DNA of 64,000 nucleotides from contig CAXBBG010000005.1 in the NCBI GenBank assembly GCA_963974105.1, positions 1 through 64,000 on the forward strand, given 5' to 3'. Positions 8,108-16,413 of the stretch are shown here, piece by piece (the stretch's first letter is position 1; each line of letters starts with the position of its first letter). The position numbers were made by a program, and so were the translations under genes. This stretch comes from UBA2136 sp963974105. GTDB taxonomy: Bacteria > Pseudomonadota > Alphaproteobacteria > UBA2136. Below the pieces are notes generated by a model. It had not been told where the DNA came from and made no database searches. It worked only from the letters and a program-made list of their open reading frames with translations.

Positions 8108-8788
8108 ATGGCCAATACAGTTTCTAACCTAGACGAACAAGTACGCGAACAATTACGTGGACGCATCGTTAGCGGTGACCTTTCAGGCGGCGCACACTTA
8201 AGCGAACTAAAACTTTCTAAGGAATTTAACGTATCTCGTACTCCAATTCGTGAAGCACTTTGCGCTTTAGCTGCAGACGGCCTTATCGAAATGGTTCCTC
8301 ACCGTGGTGCATTTGTACGCACAATCACAGAAACTGAACAACAAGACAGCATGTTCATCTACTCTCAACTTGTTTCACTTGCAGCCCGCACAGCGGTTGA
8401 ACGTGCAGGTATTGAAACAATGATGGAACTTGAGACTCTACTTTCAGGCATTCCAACAACAAACACAACCGACATGGTGAAATACGCTGAAGGTATCGTT
8501 ACATCTATTATCACTATTGCTCAAAGCCCAGCCCTTGAAAAAGCTTTAACCGCTGTTGAACGTGGCATGACATCTGCTCCAATGTGGTTAAACGATGACA
8601 GTTCAATGGACGTTATCAAACAAGAGTTTACATACCTACTTGGCGCGTTCAAACGCCAAAAGGCTGACGCTGCTGAAAAGACAATGCGTCAAATTATGTC
8701 ACTCTTCTCTGTTGTTGAATCTTCAGATGACATGATGGACATGGCCGCCGTTCAAGGTATGACACAAAATACAGAACTAAACGCATAA
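8108..8788 (+). CDS. GntR-family regulator, FCD type
   Basis: A 226-aa transcriptional regulator. The N-terminal winged helix (residues about 8-72) shows the GntR signatures LRGRIVSGDL, LSKEFNVSRTPIREAL and GLIEMVPHRGAFV. The C-terminal helical domain matches the FadR-C-like (FCD) sensing type in length but lacks obvious metal-binding His residues; it is Met-rich near the end. FCD regulators usually sense small organic acids or acyl-CoAs. It lies alone, closed by a terminator, so its target cannot be told from context; the fatty-acid operon 10 kb away is only a guess. Confidence 0.88.
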   Translation: MANTVSNLDEQVREQLRGRIVSGDLSGGAHLSELKLSKEFNVSRTPIREALCALAADGLIEMVPHRGAFVRTITETEQQDSMFIYSQLVSLAARTAVERAGIETMMELETLLSGIPTTNTTDMVKYAEGIVTSIITIAQSPALEKALTAVERGMTSAPMWLNDDSSMDVIKQEFTYLLGAFKRQKADAAEKTMRQIMSLFSVVESSDDMMDMAAVQGMTQNTELNA

Positions 8789-8810
8789 GTCACATTTTAC
8801 TTGATTAAGA

Positions 8811-8856
8811 AAGCCTCATCCCCCATAATATAGGGCATGAGGCTTCTTATTTTTAA
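8811..8856 (+). terminator. terminator after GntR gene
   Basis: A 9-bp perfect stem, AAGCCTCAT (8811-8819) with ATGAGGCTT (8837-8845), contains an inner CCC/GGG pairing and is followed by CTTATTTTTA. Confidence 0.8.
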
Positions 8857-8895
8857 GAACAACCCTCTCCGAAAAACGTTGTAAGGAGCATTAAA

Positions 8896-8970
8896 ATGCT
8901 AGCGATACTTTCGCCTTATCTTATCGGCATTGCTATTATATTATGGGTAGCAAGTAATTTGTTTGGCTAA
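8896..8970 (+). CDS. 24-aa hydrophobic small protein
   Basis: A 25-codon frame (ATG 8896, TAA 8968-8970) preceded by AAGGAGCA, a near-ideal ribosome site 7 nt upstream. The product is almost entirely one hydrophobic helix (ILSPYLIGIAIILWV) with a short tail, a typical single-pass small membrane protein. It sits between the GntR terminator and the leucine dehydrogenase operon. No family is recognised. The strong ribosome site is the main evidence. Confidence 0.55.
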   Translation: MLAILSPYLIGIAIILWVASNLFG

Positions 8971-9135
8971 ACAGCTAAACCAATAAAAAAGCACTTTATC
9001 AATTTTTCCCCTTTATTCCTAAAGGGTTCATAATCTCCTGAAATTACTTTGGAATAAATGCTTTAATCTATTATAATGTTCCTCATAAAGTATAAAATTA
9101 CACTTCAAGGCTAATAACAATAAGTAGGGTAAAAA

Positions 9136-10167
9136 ATGGAATATAAAGAAATTAAAGTCGACGGCTATCAAAAAGTAATGATGGCAACCGATACCGCATC
9201 AGGCCTAAAAGCTATTATTTCTGTACACAACACAAACCTTGGACCAGCCGTTGGCGGTACCAGGCTTTATCCTTATTCAAGCGAAGAAGAAGCCCTCGAA
9301 GATGTTTTACGTCTTTCACGCGGTATGACATATAAGTCATCTCTTGCAGGTATCAACTTTGGTGGCGGTAAGTCGGTTATTATTGCAAACCCGGGGCAAA
9401 AATCACCAGAACTTTTAAAAGCTTTTGGACAATTTGTCGATACATACGCTGGCACATATAACTGCGCAGAAGACGTCAACACATCTGTACAAGACATGGA
9501 AATTATCCACGAAGTAACCAATCACGTTATGGGGCTTGGCAACATGGGCGGCGACCCTTCCCCTTTAACAGCGCTTGGCGTTTTTGTTTCTATTAAAGCC
9601 ACCATCGAGAAGAAACTTGGTAAAAAACTGAACGAAAGCCATGTTGCGGTGCAAGGCATTGGACACGTGGGGCACTACCTTGTTCAGATGCTGCACAAAG
9701 AAGGTGTAAAAATTTCTATTGCCGACCTAAACCAAGAACAGTTAGAAAAAGTTGCTGCCGAAACAGGTGCAACCATTGTTAACGCGGACACAATTCATGC
9801 CACAGAGTGCGATGTATTTGCGCCTTGTGCCATGGGTGCTATTTTAAATGTACGCACCATTCCACAGCTGAACTGTAAAGCTGTTGTGGGCGCTGCAAAC
9901 AACCAAATGGCAACAGAAGCCGATGCCCAAGCCCTTGCTGATCGCGGTATTTTATACGCGCCAGACTACTTGGTAAACGCTGGTGGTATTATTAACGTCT
10001 TTATTGAGCAGTCAGCAGAAGGTTACAACGCCACAAAGGCCGATATCGCAACACGTAACATTGCCAATACATTGCTCGAAATTTATGACATGGCTGAAAA
10101 AGAAAACATTCTACCATCTCAAGCGGCTGATAAAATTGCTGAAGCGCGCTTTAAAGAAGGAAAATAA
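9136..10167 (+). CDS. ldh: leucine dehydrogenase (Glu/Leu/Phe/Val dehydrogenase)
   Basis: NAD-dependent oxidative deamination of branched-chain amino acids to 2-oxo acids. The protein is 343 aa, somewhat shorter than Bacillus LeuDH (about 364). The dimerisation/catalytic domain shows GGTRLYPY, the catalytic Lys79 in GGGKSVII and EDVNTS. The Rossmann domain has VAVQGIGHVG. LGNMGGDPSPLTALGV matches the LeuDH/PheDH branch rather than glutamate dehydrogenase, though exact substrate is inferred. AGGG precedes the start. Its stop overlaps the next gene's start as TAATG, starting a three-gene operon. Confidence 0.9.
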   Translation: MEYKEIKVDGYQKVMMATDTASGLKAIISVHNTNLGPAVGGTRLYPYSSEEEALEDVLRLSRGMTYKSSLAGINFGGGKSVIIANPGQKSPELLKAFGQFVDTYAGTYNCAEDVNTSVQDMEIIHEVTNHVMGLGNMGGDPSPLTALGVFVSIKATIEKKLGKKLNESHVAVQGIGHVGHYLVQMLHKEGVKISIADLNQEQLEKVAAETGATIVNADTIHATECDVFAPCAMGAILNVRTIPQLNCKAVVGAANNQMATEADAQALADRGILYAPDYLVNAGGIINVFIEQSAEGYNATKADIATRNIANTLLEIYDMAEKENILPSQAADKIAEARFKEGK

Positions 10168-11084
10168 TGCAAAACATTATCAAACACGGCTCATCTCGTA
10201 AACGTCTTATGCTGGCCCTATTTTTAGGGCTGGCATACTTTGTAGTTATAGCGCTTGGAAGTTTATTTTCTGGCAGTTTAGCCTTACTTGCTATCGCAGG
10301 GCATATGATGCTTCATAACGGCGCACTTATTATCGGTATTGTTGCGACAACATTTGCCATGAAAGAACCAAATGAAAAATTTAGCTCGGGCTATAATAAG
10401 GTAGAAGCCATTGGTGGTTATACCAACGGTTTATTACTCTTAGGTGTTTCCATTTGGGTGTTGGCGCAAGCTTTTGGTTTTTTTGAAGAAACGGGTCACT
10501 CTCATCATGAAATTAACGCCACTCTCACAGGTTATGTGGCACTTTCTGGTTTAGTTTTACACCTCTGTTCTTGTTTTGTTTTATATGGCGGGCGCAACGA
10601 CAATTTATGTGTTAACGCTGCATTTTATCACATATTCTTTGATATTTTAGGCGTTTTAAGCGCCCTTGGTGTCGGTATTTATGTGCATTATACAGGCTAC
10701 CATGAAGCCGACCTTATTGTAGCCGCTTTCATTGGTATTCTTATTCTTTACAATGCCCTGCGTATTATAAAATCTGCCCTTATTTTGCTGCTAGATGGCA
10801 CACCAGACCATATAAAATATGACGATTTGGTAAAAACTTTAAAGCGTGTACCGCACATTGTAGATGTTCACAACCTTGTGTTACGCCGCAAAGATAGTAC
10901 ATCGCTAGAACTTAGCGCACACCTTGTGATGCACCAAAACTGCTTACATGCGCACCACTGGAATGACTGCCGTATTGACGCTGAAAAAGCGTTAAAAAAA
11001 GCATTCAATATTGACTATTGTATCCTCCAATTAGAAAGTGCTGATATTTGCAGCCACGACCATAAAGAAAAGAACAAAACATGA
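10167..11084 (+). CDS. cation diffusion facilitator transporter with altered metal site
   Basis: A 305-aa CDF (ZitB/CzcD-like) proton-coupled divalent metal exporter with about six transmembrane helices and a cytoplasmic C-terminal domain (from about 205). The His-rich loop GHSHHE lies near 110-115. TM5 has the canonical HxxxD (His155, Asp159 in HIFFD). TM2, normally DAGHMLTD in ZitB, reads IAGHMMLHN here. The metal-site Asp is His50 and the preceding Asp is Ile, leaving a His/His + His/Asp set. Metal specificity is therefore likely changed. It is coupled to ldh by TAATG and overlaps maoC by 4 bp. Confidence 0.88.
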   Translation: MQNIIKHGSSRKRLMLALFLGLAYFVVIALGSLFSGSLALLAIAGHMMLHNGALIIGIVATTFAMKEPNEKFSSGYNKVEAIGGYTNGLLLLGVSIWVLAQAFGFFEETGHSHHEINATLTGYVALSGLVLHLCSCFVLYGGRNDNLCVNAAFYHIFFDILGVLSALGVGIYVHYTGYHEADLIVAAFIGILILYNALRIIKSALILLLDGTPDHIKYDDLVKTLKRVPHIVDVHNLVLRRKDSTSLELSAHLVMHQNCLHAHHWNDCRIDAEKALKKAFNIDYCILQLESADICSHDHKEKNKT

Positions 11085-11557
11085 CACACCTTAAGCCAAC
11101 AGCATGCCTCAGCATTGAAGACCTAGAAATAGGGCAAACGCATACAAAAACTTATATTGTAACAGATGATATGTTAGAAGCTTTCGCTAAAGTTTCGGGC
11201 GACTATAACCCTGCACATTTTAATGACGAATATGCCGCATCTACTCGCTTTAAACAGCGCATTGCCCATGGCTGCATTTCTATTGCGCAGTTTAGCGGCA
11301 TATTCGGTATGGATATGCCAGGGCTTGGCACCGTATGGGCAAGTCAAAATATCGAATTTTTAGCCCCTGTTGAAATTGGTAAACCATATACAGCCGTTGC
11401 AACCGTTACAGCTAAAGAAAAGCGTAGCGTTACCATTTTAACTGAAAGCTTTGATGCTGACGGCAATAAAGTAGTGACAGGAACTGGCGTGGTGTACCCT
11501 ATCCCTGCCCGCATTAAAGAGAAGATGGTTCATCAACTCCCAGACCTTTTGGCTTAA
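11081..11557 (+). CDS. MaoC-like (R)-specific enoyl-CoA hydratase
   Basis: A 158-aa hot-dog-fold protein of the MaoC/PhaJ family, which hydrates trans-2-enoyl-CoA to (R)-3-hydroxyacyl-CoA. The catalytic signature SGDYNPAHFND (Asp41, Asn43, His46) is intact and is followed by IAHGCISIAQFSG, the usual second half of the hydratase motif. The start overlaps the CDF stop (ATGA). Its presence with leucine dehydrogenase fits branched-chain or fatty acyl-CoA metabolism, but the true substrate is not shown by sequence. Confidence 0.9.
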   Translation: MTHLKPTACLSIEDLEIGQTHTKTYIVTDDMLEAFAKVSGDYNPAHFNDEYAASTRFKQRIAHGCISIAQFSGIFGMDMPGLGTVWASQNIEFLAPVEIGKPYTAVATVTAKEKRSVTILTESFDADGNKVVTGTGVVYPIPARIKEKMVHQLPDLLA

Positions 11558-11581
11558 TTTTACTCAGTGTTCAGCAAATAT

Positions 11582-11609
11582 AAAAAACCTCCCATAGGGA
11601 GGTTTTTTA
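11582..11609. terminator. bidirectional terminator between maoC and small minus gene
   Basis: A(6)-CCTCCC, a 3-nt loop, and GGGAGG-T(6) form a symmetric terminator at 11582-11608. It serves the plus-strand ldh operon and the convergent 54-aa gene. Confidence 0.9.
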
Positions 11610-11625
11610 TTTTCGATACGATACT

Positions 11626-11790
11626 TTAAGAAATTTTCAAAGCACCTACAATAAAACCAGTTGCACCTGTAAAGGCTAAAAAGGTTGCACCAATCATTGC
11701 ATTTAAAGTTGCTACTTCAATAACCAAAGCACCCGAAGATGCAACAGCAATTAAACCAACAATCATAAGCATAAATGGTAAAGTTTTCAT
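11626..11790 (-). CDS. 54-aa two-helix small membrane protein, unknown
   Basis: A 55-codon minus-strand frame starting at ATG 11790 and stopping at TAA 11626-11628. The start is preceded by AGGAGGG 4-5 nt away, one of the best ribosome sites in the window. Two hydrophobic helices are predicted at about residues 4-24 (FMLMIVGLIAVASSGALVI) and 30-50 (NAMIGATFLAFTGATGFI), both rich in Gly/Ala. It has its own terminator on the 3' side. No family is recognised, but the ribosome site, two-helix composition and terminator support a real, probably well translated, gene. Confidence 0.72.
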   Translation of the reverse strand: MKTLPFMLMIVGLIAVASSGALVIEVATLNAMIGATFLAFTGATGFIVGALKIS

Positions 11791-11901
11791 AATTCCCTCC
11801 TTGGGAAAATATATTGTAAAAAGGTAAATAAAATAGTTTCTAATACCTTATAGCCTCGGCCATAAAAAACGCCTTAACAAAAACTGACCTAAACTCAACA
11901 T

Positions 11902-11932
11902 AAAAAAAGCACCCTTACGGGTGCTTTTGTGT
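11902..11932. terminator. terminator overlapping the MFS stop codon
   Basis: GCACCC (11909-11914) pairs with GGGTGC (11919-11924) around a 4-nt loop, with A/T tracts on both sides. The TAA stop of the minus-strand MFS gene (11915-11917) lies in the loop, so the last codons form one arm of the stem. Confidence 0.85.
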
Positions 11933-13126
11933 CGATATACACACCTGAGGTGGTTTAATATTTAATAAACAGACTAAGCCAATGCATCCAATAAAAATAG
12001 ACATACATAACACTGCAAAATTGATAGTCACAGCGTTAATCATCCATCCAAATATAGGCGTAACCATAGAAAATAGTAAGCCATTAGCAGAACTGGTGAT
12101 TGAAAGGGTTGTCGCACGAATATCTGACGTGACGCGTTCATTTATCATTGTGGTTGTCACAACTTGGCTTATGCCAAAAGCAATAAAAACAAGGCAGAGC
12201 ATAAGTGGCATCACATAACCAGACGTTGCCCCCGAAGCGGCATAACCCGCCACTGAAAGACACGCTGCCAGACATAGTAATTTCTTCTCAGATATTAAAT
12301 GCTCAATACGGTGGGTTAATTGTGAAGCCATACCCATCAAAACAAAAGTTAAAGCGGCCGCTAAACCTAAATAAATAGTGCTGGGTGCAATTTCATTCAC
12401 CAAAGGCTGAACAATCCAATAAGCTTTTGTACTTGCCACAGCCAACAAACAGGTCACAACAATCACCCATTTAAGGTCAACATGTTTTATAACCACATAA
12501 CGCATAGTTTGCAAAATAACCCGCATGTGACTATGCTCACTCATGACTTTATGACGCTGTGGCTCTATAATCTTCCATGTAAAATATCCATAAAAAATCA
12601 TATTAAACATTTGCATAAATACAGGAAGATGAATGTAATAATTATATAAAAAACCTGAAACAACCGCACTGCCTGCCAAGGCATAACGACCGATAGCATT
12701 GATGGTACCAATAACTTTAGGAAACTCATCTTCACGGTTTACACTTAACAAACTGTCATAAACAATAGCACCGTAAGAACTGGTGGTAAGCGAAAAGCCA
12801 ATACCAAAACAAAGCGGCACAAAAGCCAATTGATAAATATCAGCAGCAAAATACATCCAAACAGTGCCGATGGCTGTAAAAAGAACGCCTAAGCGTAAAA
12901 CATTCCCCCTCTTCCATCTATCACTTAAATAACCGCAAGGTATTTGCAGAAAAAAGCTAGTAAGAGAAAAAACAGGCTGCAACATAAAAAAGTCGCTTAA
13001 GCTTAAGCCTTTGGTAGCGTAATAAAGAATGAGCACAGGTTGCACGTATAAAGCGCAATAAAAAACCTTCACCCACTTTAAATAAAGGTATTGACGTTCC
13101 CAGTTCAGGGACGTTTTATTTGACAT
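11915..13126 (-). CDS. MFS transporter, unknown substrate
   Basis: A 403-aa major facilitator with about 12 transmembrane helices. The loop 2-3 signature appears as CGYLSDRWKRGNVLRLG near residues 64-80, matching G-x-x-x-D-R-x-G-R-R-like motifs of drug and sugar exporters. The start is ATG 13126 with AAGGGG 6 nt upstream; the frame extends 10 codons further to a TTG without support. The substrate cannot be told. It is a single-gene unit, ending in a terminator that contains its stop codon. Confidence 0.85.
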   Translation of the reverse strand: MSNKTSLNWERQYLYLKWVKVFYCALYVQPVLILYYATKGLSLSDFFMLQPVFSLTSFFLQIPCGYLSDRWKRGNVLRLGVLFTAIGTVWMYFAADIYQLAFVPLCFGIGFSLTTSSYGAIVYDSLLSVNREDEFPKVIGTINAIGRYALAGSAVVSGFLYNYYIHLPVFMQMFNMIFYGYFTWKIIEPQRHKVMSEHSHMRVILQTMRYVVIKHVDLKWVIVVTCLLAVASTKAYWIVQPLVNEIAPSTIYLGLAAALTFVLMGMASQLTHRIEHLISEKKLLCLAACLSVAGYAASGATSGYVMPLMLCLVFIAFGISQVVTTTMINERVTSDIRATTLSITSSANGLLFSMVTPIFGWMINAVTINFAVLCMSIFIGCIGLVCLLNIKPPQVCISTQKHP

Positions 13127-13275
13127 AAAAAACCCCTTAGAACCAGAAAGGTTCAAGAAAGAAAATGATACGGCTTTGCCGTTTGAAAAGTTAAAGTATA
13201 TTGATTAGAGTATAAAGTGTATACGAGTCTATAAAAAACCGCAAGGCAGACATAAATAAAAATTTAGATCCTGTA

Positions 13276-13306
13276 AAAAAAAGAGGCCGAAGCCTCCTTT
13301 TTTTTA
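13276..13306. terminator. terminator after pyrG
   Basis: GAGGC-CGAA-GCCTC (13283-13296) is flanked by an A(9) run and CTTTTTTTTT. On the minus strand the loop reads UUCG. It ends the tpiA-secG-pyrG side. Confidence 0.8.
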
Positions 13307-13320
13307 ATATCGCAAAGCCG

Positions 13321-15000
13321 TTATGCAGCGACTATTTTTTCGACATTTTGCAACGACATTTCTTTAGCAGCTTTTACAAAGCTTGAAAACATCGGGTGTG
13401 GTTTGCGTGGTTGCGACTTAAATTCTGGGTGAAACTGCCCAGCCACAAACCAAGGATGGGTTGGAATTTCAATAATTTCACACAAGTCACCCGCAGGGCT
13501 TGGACATGTACCACTAAACACCAAGCCTGCTTTTTCAAGCTTTGTTTTGTATGTATTGTTAAATTCATAACGGTGGCGGTGGCGTTCGGTAATATCAGCC
13601 TTGCCATAAATTTCAAACGCTTTTGTGCCTTCTTGTAATTTACAAGGGTAACTGCCAAGGCGCATAGTGCCACCTAAGTCGCTTTTCTCATCACGTTTGC
13701 TACTGCCCTCTTTTGTAGCCCACTCGGTCATAAGACCAATAATCGGATTGGTTGTTTGCATCAACTCGCTTGAACCTGCGTCTGCAATGCCTGCCACGTT
13801 GCGGGCAAATTCAACCACGGCCATTTGCATGCCCAAACAAATACCAAAGTAAGGGATGTTATTTTCACGGGCATATTGAATGGTACGAATTTTACCTTCT
13901 GTACCGCGGCTACCAAAACCACCAGGTACTAAAATACCGCCGCTACCCTCAAAGGCTTCCACCACTTCAGCATCGCTATAATTTTCTAAAGCTTCGCTGT
14001 CTACAAAGTTAATTTTAACTTTAACATCTTGCGCAATACCGCCGTGTACTAGCGCTTCGTTTAATGACTTATAGGCGTCGCCCAATGCCACATATTTACC
14101 CACCACGCTAATGGTCACCTCACCTTTTGGATTTAAATATGTATCTGCACATTTGTCCCAGTCGCTTAAATTTGGCTTAGGCGAACCTAACTTAAAATAG
14201 TCCATCACAGCATCGTCCAGCCCTGCTTTATGCAAATTCGTTGGTACACGGTAAATGCTGTCGCTATCAGCACATGAAATAACGTGGCTTTCCGGGACGT
14301 TACAAAACATCGCTATTTTCTTTAATTCACTTGTAGGAATATCCATTTCGCTGCGGCAAACCAAAACGTCGGCCTGAATACCAAGTTTTAAAAGCTCACG
14401 TACACTGTGTTGCGTTGGTTTGGTTTTAACTTCACCCGCCGTTTTAAGATAAGGCACAAGCGTTAAATGCATAAATAAACAACGTTCACGCCCTACTTCG
14501 TAAGCGTATTGACGGATAGATTCATAAAATGCAGGCGACTCAATATCCCCCACCGTACCACCAATTTCAACAATGGCAAAATCGGCCACACCTTCATTGG
14601 TGCGAATAGCGTCTTGAATGGCACCTGTAACATGCGGAACAACCTGAACTGTGGCACCTAAGTAGTCACCACGACGCTCTTTCTTTAAAATCTCTTGATA
14701 AATACGCCCTGTGGTGTAATTGCTATTTTTGGTGCAGTTCACACCTGTATAACGTTCATAGTGGCCAAGGTCGAGGTCTGTTTCGGCACCGTCTTCGGTT
14801 ACAAAAACTTCACCATGCTGTAAAGGGCTCATTGTACCTGGGTCAATATTCAGGTATGGATCTAGCTTTTGCATCACAACACTAAAACCACGTGATTGTA
14901 AAATAGAGGCCAAAGAAGCACCCGTTAAACCTTTACCTAAAGAAGAAACAACCCCGCCTGTTACAAAGATATAATTTGTTTGTTTTAAGTTATTTTTCAT
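13321..15000 (-). CDS. pyrG: CTP synthase
   Basis: Converts UTP to CTP using ATP and glutamine in the cytoplasm. At 559 aa it is near the usual 535-550. The N-terminal synthetase domain begins FVTGGVVSSLGKGLTGAS and shows DPYLNIDPGTM and EVFVTEDGAETDLDLGHYER. The C-terminal glutamine amidotransferase domain has the nucleophile Cys in YFGICLGMQ and the His-Pro-Glu triad end QFHPEFKS. AAGGGG precedes the start. Order tpiA-secG-pyrG on the minus strand is the usual alphaproteobacterial arrangement. Confidence 0.98.
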   Translation of the reverse strand: MKNNLKQTNYIFVTGGVVSSLGKGLTGASLASILQSRGFSVVMQKLDPYLNIDPGTMSPLQHGEVFVTEDGAETDLDLGHYERYTGVNCTKNSNYTTGRIYQEILKKERRGDYLGATVQVVPHVTGAIQDAIRTNEGVADFAIVEIGGTVGDIESPAFYESIRQYAYEVGRERCLFMHLTLVPYLKTAGEVKTKPTQHSVRELLKLGIQADVLVCRSEMDIPTSELKKIAMFCNVPESHVISCADSDSIYRVPTNLHKAGLDDAVMDYFKLGSPKPNLSDWDKCADTYLNPKGEVTISVVGKYVALGDAYKSLNEALVHGGIAQDVKVKINFVDSEALENYSDAEVVEAFEGSGGILVPGGFGSRGTEGKIRTIQYARENNIPYFGICLGMQMAVVEFARNVAGIADAGSSELMQTTNPIIGLMTEWATKEGSSKRDEKSDLGGTMRLGSYPCKLQEGTKAFEIYGKADITERHRHRYEFNNTYKTKLEKAGLVFSGTCPSPAGDLCEIIEIPTHPWFVAGQFHPEFKSQPRKPHPMFSSFVKAAKEMSLQNVEKIVAA

Positions 15001-15047
15001 GTATTTGACCCCTTTTTATTATATTGATTAAGTATGCATTTATTAAA

Positions 15048-15088
15048 GTAAAAAGGCCAGCCTCCGAAGAAACTGGCCTTTAAAATTA
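15048..15088 (-). terminator. stem-loop between secG and pyrG
   Basis: AAAGGCCAG (15052-15060) pairs with CTGGCCTTT (15073-15081) in a 9-bp stem with a 12-nt loop. On the minus strand it is followed by TTACTTTAA, a weak U-tract, so it may attenuate rather than stop transcription into pyrG. Confidence 0.6.
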
Positions 15089-15101
15089 TTTTGCGTTCAC
15101 A

Positions 15102-15455
15102 TTACTGAGCATTTTGTTCTTCCGCACTTGAAGGTAATGTTATTGGCATTTCTGGCGTTGTATCTGCTGGTTCAACAGCTTCTTGCTCTACAGTAATTGT
15201 ATCAAGCACACTTACCGCACGGCTTTTACCACCAAGCTCTACCGCTAACCATAAGCTAGAACCTAAAAAGATAATGGCTAAAATAGCGGTTGCCTTTGTA
15301 AGAGCATTACCTGCACTGGCACCACTAAATGCAGCTGAAGAACCACCGCCACCAAGTGCACCTAGACCATTTGAAGCACGCTGCAACAAAATAACGATAA
15401 CAAGCAGTACTGAAACTGTAATATTTACAAAAAGCAAAATATTTGCAACAAACAT
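15102..15455 (-). CDS. secG: preprotein translocase subunit SecG
   Basis: A 117-aa accessory subunit of the SecYEG channel. Two transmembrane helices (about 4-22 and 54-74) flank the conserved cytoplasmic loop VILLQRASNGLGALGGGGSS, which is diagnostic. An acidic Pro/Glu-rich C-terminal tail of about 35 residues follows, as in many alphaproteobacteria. TAGGAAG precedes the start. It lies between tpiA and pyrG, the usual context. Confidence 0.95.
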   Translation of the reverse strand: MFVANILLFVNITVSVLLVIVILLQRASNGLGALGGGGSSAAFSGASAGNALTKATAILAIIFLGSSLWLAVELGGKSRAVSVLDTITVEQEAVEPADTTPEMPITLPSSAEEQNAQ

Positions 15456-15503
15456 GGTTTTAATTCTTCCTAATCTATTTATACTTAAATTTTGTTAAGT
15501 TTT

Positions 15504-16286
15504 TTACTCAACGTCACTTGCGGCTACAGCGCGCGCAATTTCTAAAAAACTATCGGCCTTAAGGCTGGCACCGCCAACAAGAACACCTGAAATATCCTTT
15601 AAAGCCATAATTTTTTCGGTGTTTGACGGTTTTACAGAACCACCATACAACAATTTAATCTTTTCACCAACAGTTAAGCCAAAGCGTTCTATCATTGCAC
15701 TTCTTAAAAATACAAAAACTTCTTTAAGCTCTTCTTCACTGGGCTCTCGCCCTAACGAACCCGCAGACGAGCTAATCGCCCAAACTGGTTCATAAGCAAT
15801 AGCCAAAGCTTCTGCCGACGCAATATGGATGCCATTTAACCCAACTTGTAGCTGTTCGTCAAGTATTTGGATAGTTTTATTGTTTTTTCTTTCACTTAAA
15901 GATTCTCCAATACAGAAAATAGGGCAAATGTCATGCGACAGTGCTTGTTTTATTTTTTCATTCAACAAAAAGCCCTGTTCGTTATGTTCCAAGCGGCGTT
16001 CGCTATGACCTACAAGCGTGAATTTACCAGCAAAATCCTTTAACATTGGGGCACTGGTGTTGCCTGTGTGCGCACCCTCGTCTTTAGGGTGAATATCTTG
16101 AGCGGCTAATGAAACCTTTGAATATTCGCCAATTAAAGCACTTACATCAGCAAATGCCGCGGCTGGTGTAGCCAATACAACTTGTGTTTTAACGCCGGTC
16201 ATGCCCGCTGTTACTTTATGCGCTAAATCACGCCAATCTTTTCTATTTCCGTGCATTTTCCAGTTTGCAACTGTCAGTGTATTCAT
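15504..16286 (-). CDS. tpiA: triosephosphate isomerase with atypical loop 6
   Basis: Interconverts dihydroxyacetone phosphate and glyceraldehyde-3-phosphate. At 260 aa it has the catalytic residues Asn8 and Lys10 (ANWKMHG), His94 (GHSERR) and Glu166 (AYEPVWAI), and phosphate-binding YGGSV and VGGAS. Loop 6, normally AIGTG followed by a KTA-like hinge, reads AISSSAGSLG and is about five residues longer than usual. This loop closes over the substrate, so kinetics may differ. AAGGGTG precedes the start. secG lies downstream and ppiD is divergent. Confidence 0.95.
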   Translation of the reverse strand: MNTLTVANWKMHGNRKDWRDLAHKVTAGMTGVKTQVVLATPAAAFADVSALIGEYSKVSLAAQDIHPKDEGAHTGNTSAPMLKDFAGKFTLVGHSERRLEHNEQGFLLNEKIKQALSHDICPIFCIGESLSERKNNKTIQILDEQLQVGLNGIHIASAEALAIAYEPVWAISSSAGSLGREPSEEELKEVFVFLRSAMIERFGLTVGEKIKLLYGGSVKPSNTEKIMALKDISGVLVGGASLKADSFLEIARAVAASDVE

Positions 16287-16413
16287 TGGTCACCCTTAAT
16301 ATTTTTATTATATAAATGAATTTAATATAACTTACTTGCATATATTAACAAACCTTGGCATTATCTGCACGCATATATGGTTAAAAATATTGTTAATTCT
16401 GGAAAAAAATAAA

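Noticed and set aside
9009..9026. CCCTTTA/TAAAGGG hairpin
   Set aside because: A perfect 7-bp stem but with no U-tract on the plus strand; could be part of the ldh upstream region, not called as a terminator.
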